From SIG459 sp045532145 (GTDB lineage: Bacteria; Bacillota; Clostridia; Oscillospirales; Oscillospiraceae), in contig JAZSFJ010000119.1 in assembly GCA_045532145.1 (NCBI GenBank), forward strand, positions 1 through 7,494: 7,494 nt of DNA, given 5' to 3'. The translations under genes and the position numbers were made by a program. Each line of letters starts with the position of its first letter. Within the stretch, counting starts at the first letter, position 1. Below the pieces are notes generated by a model. That model saw only the letters and a program-made list of their open reading frames with translations. It did no database searches and had not been told where the DNA came from. Shown here piece after piece: positions 6,502 through 7,494 of the stretch.

Positions 6502-6571
6502 GTAGGGAACGGTCTTGACCGTTCCGAAAAACGGACCTGCGCAAAGCGGAACGGTCAAGACCATTCCCTAC
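6502..6571. repeat. Nested inverted repeat, miniature-element-like
   Basis: Outer arms of 25 bases (6502-6526 and 6547-6571) are inverted copies with a single difference. Each arm is itself a hairpin: GGAACGGTC-TT-GACCGTTCC at left and the same with one change at right. The 20-base centre carries no gene. The outer arms begin and end GTAGGGAA/TTCCCTAC, as expected of a small mobile or REP-type palindrome between the transporter terminator and the tRNA promoter. Confidence 0.75.
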
Positions 6572-6629
6572 GGAATTAGAATAATTTGTGTGGTCTGGAA
6601 TTTAAATAATATTTTTCCTCCAAAGCCTA

Positions 6630-6658
6630 TTGACAAGAGCGAAATGTTATGTTAATAT
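6630..6658 (+). promoter_or_regulatory. Promoter of the tRNA cluster
   Basis: A perfect TTGACA (6630-6635), a 17-base spacer, and TAATAT (6653-6658) preceded by TGT as an extended -10. The predicted start is only a few bases before the first tRNA, as usual for tRNA operons. Confidence 0.8.
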
Positions 6659-6668
6659 CTTTAGGCTT

Positions 6669-6742
6669 GCGGGTGTAGTTCAATGGTAGAACACCAGCCT
6701 TCCAAGCTGGATACGAGGGTTCGATTCCCTTCACCCGCTCCA
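6669..6742 (+). tRNA. tRNA-Gly (anticodon TCC)
   Basis: Full cloverleaf of 74 bases with encoded CCA. The acceptor GCGGGTG pairs with CACCCGC (6732-6738), the discriminator is T6739, and the anticodon loop CTTCCAA gives TCC at 6701-6703 (reads GGA and probably other GGN codons). The T loop is TTCGATT. First gene of the cluster. Confidence 0.97.
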
Positions 6743-6772
6743 GCTTATCCAATGAACTGCAGCAAGTGATAT

Positions 6773-6849
6773 GCGCCAGTAGCTCAGCTGGATAGAGCAA
6801 CTGCCTTCTAAGCAGTAGGCCAGGGGTTCGAGTCCCTTCTGGCGTGCCA
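6773..6849 (+). tRNA. tRNA-Arg (anticodon TCT)
   Basis: 77 bases with encoded CCA. The acceptor GCGCCAG pairs with CTGGCGT, with a G-T wobble at the first pair. The anticodon stem is ACTGC/GCAGT and the anticodon TCT is at 6807-6809 (reads AGA). The T loop is TTCGAGT. It is 30 bases after tRNA-Gly. Confidence 0.97.
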
Positions 6850-6856
6850 TTTTTAT

Positions 6857-6934
6857 GGTGGGTATAGCTCAGTTGGTTAGAGCACCGGATTGTGGTTCCG
6901 GGTGTCGTGGGTTCGAGTCCCATTACCCACCCCA
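6857..6934 (+). tRNA. tRNA-His (anticodon GTG)
   Basis: 78 bases with encoded CCA. The extra 5' G typical of tRNA-His is encoded at 6857 and faces the C discriminator at 6931. The acceptor GTGGGTA pairs with TACCCAC, and the anticodon GTG is at 6892-6894 in stem CCGGA/TCCGG. It is followed after five bases by a terminator-like hairpin. Confidence 0.97.
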
Positions 6935-6939
6935 CAAGA

Positions 6940-6976
6940 AACCGGGATTGGGAAAAGTCCCGATCCCGGTTTTTTC
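6940..6976 (+). terminator. Terminator-like hairpin inside the tRNA cluster
   Basis: A 14-bp stem with one G-T pair (6940-6953 with 6958-6971), loop AAAG, then a T6 run (6970-6975). This is a complete intrinsic terminator shape, yet it lies between tRNA-His and tRNA-Gln with only 11 bases before tRNA-Gln begins. Confidence 0.85.
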
Positions 6977-6987
6977 TTTCCCCACAC

Positions 6988-7062
6988 AGGGGTGTAGCCA
7001 AGCGGTAAGGCAAGGGACTTTGACTCCCTCATTCGCTGGTTCGAGTCCAGCCATCCCTGCCA
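6988..7062 (+). tRNA. tRNA-Gln (anticodon TTG)
   Basis: 75 bases with encoded CCA. The acceptor AGGGGTG pairs with CATCCCT (one G-T pair), the discriminator is G7059, the anticodon TTG is at 7020-7022 in stem AGGGA/TCCCT, and the T arm is GCTGG-TTCGAGT-CCAGC. No room exists for its own promoter between the preceding hairpin and the 5' end. Confidence 0.95.
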
Positions 7063-7088
7063 GCCTTTTGGCGAAACAAATTGAATAT

Positions 7089-7164
7089 GCCCCAGTAGCT
7101 CAGTCGGCAGAGCACCTGCCTTTTAAGCAGGGTGTCCGGAGTTCGAATCTCCGCTGGAGCACCA
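7089..7164 (+). tRNA. tRNA-Lys (anticodon TTT), with one acceptor-stem mismatch
   Basis: 76 bases with encoded CCA. The anticodon TTT is at 7122-7124 in stem CCTGC/GCAGG. The D stem GCTC/GAGC and T arm CGGAG-TTCGAAT-CTCCG are intact. In the acceptor, GCCCCAG faces CTGGAGC, so the third pair is C7091 against A7158 instead of T-A. All other positions pair. Its last six bases also form the base of the hairpin at 7159-7210. Confidence 0.93.
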
Positions 7165-7210
7165 GTAAAAATATCCCGCCGCGTTTGCGACGAGATATTT
7201 TTGCTGGTGC
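7159..7210 (+). terminator. Long hairpin / probable terminator starting inside the tRNA-Lys 3' end
   Basis: A 17-bp stem with one wobble: 7159-7175 (GCACCAGTAAAAATATC) pairs with 7194-7210. An inner stem CGCCGC/GCGACG with one mismatch follows. The T5 run (7198-7202) sits on the descending arm, so a shorter form starting at the A5 run (7167) makes an ordinary terminator for the tRNA cluster, while the longer form takes in the tRNA acceptor end. Confidence 0.65.
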
Positions 7211-7314
7211 AAATGGAATCCCATTCGAGGCGGGCTTGCGCCCCCTCGAGCTCCCCCTGGATATATGTTTTTGGTGCAAGTCACTTCGTGACTTATCCGC
7301 GCGGCGGGGTATTT
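7169..7314. repeat. Inverted repeat bracketing the post-tRNA region
   Basis: AAATATCCCGCCGCG (7169-7183) and its inverted copy CGCGGCGGGGTATTT (7300-7314) differ at one of 15 positions. The interval holds repeat copy 1 and the small hairpin AAGTCAC-TTC-GTGACTT (7278-7294). Confidence 0.6.
7197..7257 (+). repeat. Direct repeat, copy 1
   Basis: 61 bases matching 7396-7456 at 55 positions, 199 bases apart. It begins ATTTTT, contains CTGGTGCA and ATGGAATCCCAT, a GGGC/GCCC mini-hairpin, and ends in a C run. Confidence 0.85.
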
Positions 7315-7317
7315 AAC

Positions 7318-7348
7318 GTGAAGGAAAACCCTGATGGTTTTCCTTCAC
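7318..7348. repeat. Perfect 13-bp hairpin
   Basis: GTGAAGGAAAACC (7318-7330), loop CTGAT, and the exact inverted copy (7336-7348). No T run follows, so it is not a standard terminator. It may be an end of a miniature element or an RNA stability structure. Confidence 0.7.
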
Positions 7349-7395
7349 ACATCCTTTCCTTCCGATAGATTGAGTTGCCGCTGAAAGAGCAAATG

Positions 7396-7456
7396 ATTTT
7401 TACTGGTGCACATGGAATCCCATGCGAGGCGGGCTTGCGCCCCCCCGCACTCCCCC
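7396..7456 (+). repeat. Direct repeat, copy 2
   Basis: Second copy of 7197-7257, six differences in 61 bases. It starts ATTTTTACTGGTGCA, which is even closer than copy 1 to the exact complement of the tRNA-Lys 3' end and flank. Confidence 0.85.
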
Positions 7457-7494
7457 CCCTCTCCTCTTAGTGGCGGGCCCAGGGAGAGGGGAGT

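Larger units (their letters stand above)
7165..7494. other. Repeat-rich noncoding region after the tRNA cluster
   Basis: I see no gene with a ribosome binding site or credible protein here. The stretch is made of the post-tRNA hairpin, two direct-repeat copies, a 15-base inverted repeat, a 13-bp hairpin and, at the right edge, CCCCTCTCC/GGAGAGGGG (7456-7464 and 7483-7491), which may begin another palindromic element resembling the one at 4328-4433. Confidence 0.7.

Noticed and set aside
6627..7316. Open frames across the tRNA cluster on both strands
   Set aside because: They translate tRNA genes. Peptides such as GLEPTTPGTTIRCSNQLSY are well-known artefacts of tRNA sequence.
7165..7494. CRISPR array
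   Set aside because: Only two repeat copies, 61 bases long and imperfect, separated by 138 bases that contain other hairpins; this is not the regular short-repeat and spacer pattern.

Overview
The window looks like a piece of chromosome from a Gram-positive, probably gut-dwelling, anaerobic member of the Clostridia (Oscillospiraceae/Ruminococcaceae-like). Reasons: G/C-rich third codon positions, strong AGGAGG-type ribosome binding sites, all five tRNAs with encoded CCA ends, a secreted BspA-type leucine-rich repeat protein with an SLH wall anchor, a propionate-CoA-transferase-like enzyme, and GC-rich interspersed palindromes of a kind common in such genomes. The assignment is inference from gene content, not from a marker gene.

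Layout. Positions 2452 to 1 (minus, running off the left edge) encode a large exported surface protein: signal peptide, transglutaminase-like domain with a readable Cys-His-Asp triad, acidic Pro-Glu/Pro-Asp linker, Cys-rich segment, about eleven BspA-type leucine-rich repeats and the start of an SLH region. Its promoter diverges from that of a 541-residue family I CoA-transferase (2641-4266, plus), which ends at a 20-bp-stem terminator and is followed by a roughly 106-bp MITE-like palindromic element. A TetR-family regulator (5036-4446, minus) diverges from an OFA-family (oxalate/formate antiporter-like) MFS transporter (5216-6439, plus), which has its own terminator. After a nested palindrome (6502-6571) comes a five-gene tRNA cluster (Gly-TCC, Arg-TCT, His-GTG, Gln-TTG, Lys-TTT; 6669-7164) behind a strong extended -10 promoter. 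The last 330 bases carry no credible gene but are full of hairpins and contain a 61-nt direct repeat.

How the genes may work together. The CoA-transferase, regulator and transporter look like one module for taking up a short carboxylic acid and activating it to its CoA thioester. The best support is a 10-bp box, GAAC-N2-(G/A)TTC, found at the predicted start region of all three genes (2581-2590, 5054-5063, 5170-5179) and, by eye, nowhere else in the window. At the CoA-transferase and transporter genes the match extends to 17 bases with three differences. I propose that the TetR-like protein binds these boxes. The substrate cannot be read from the sequence. The left-hand surface protein and the tRNA cluster appear unrelated to this module.
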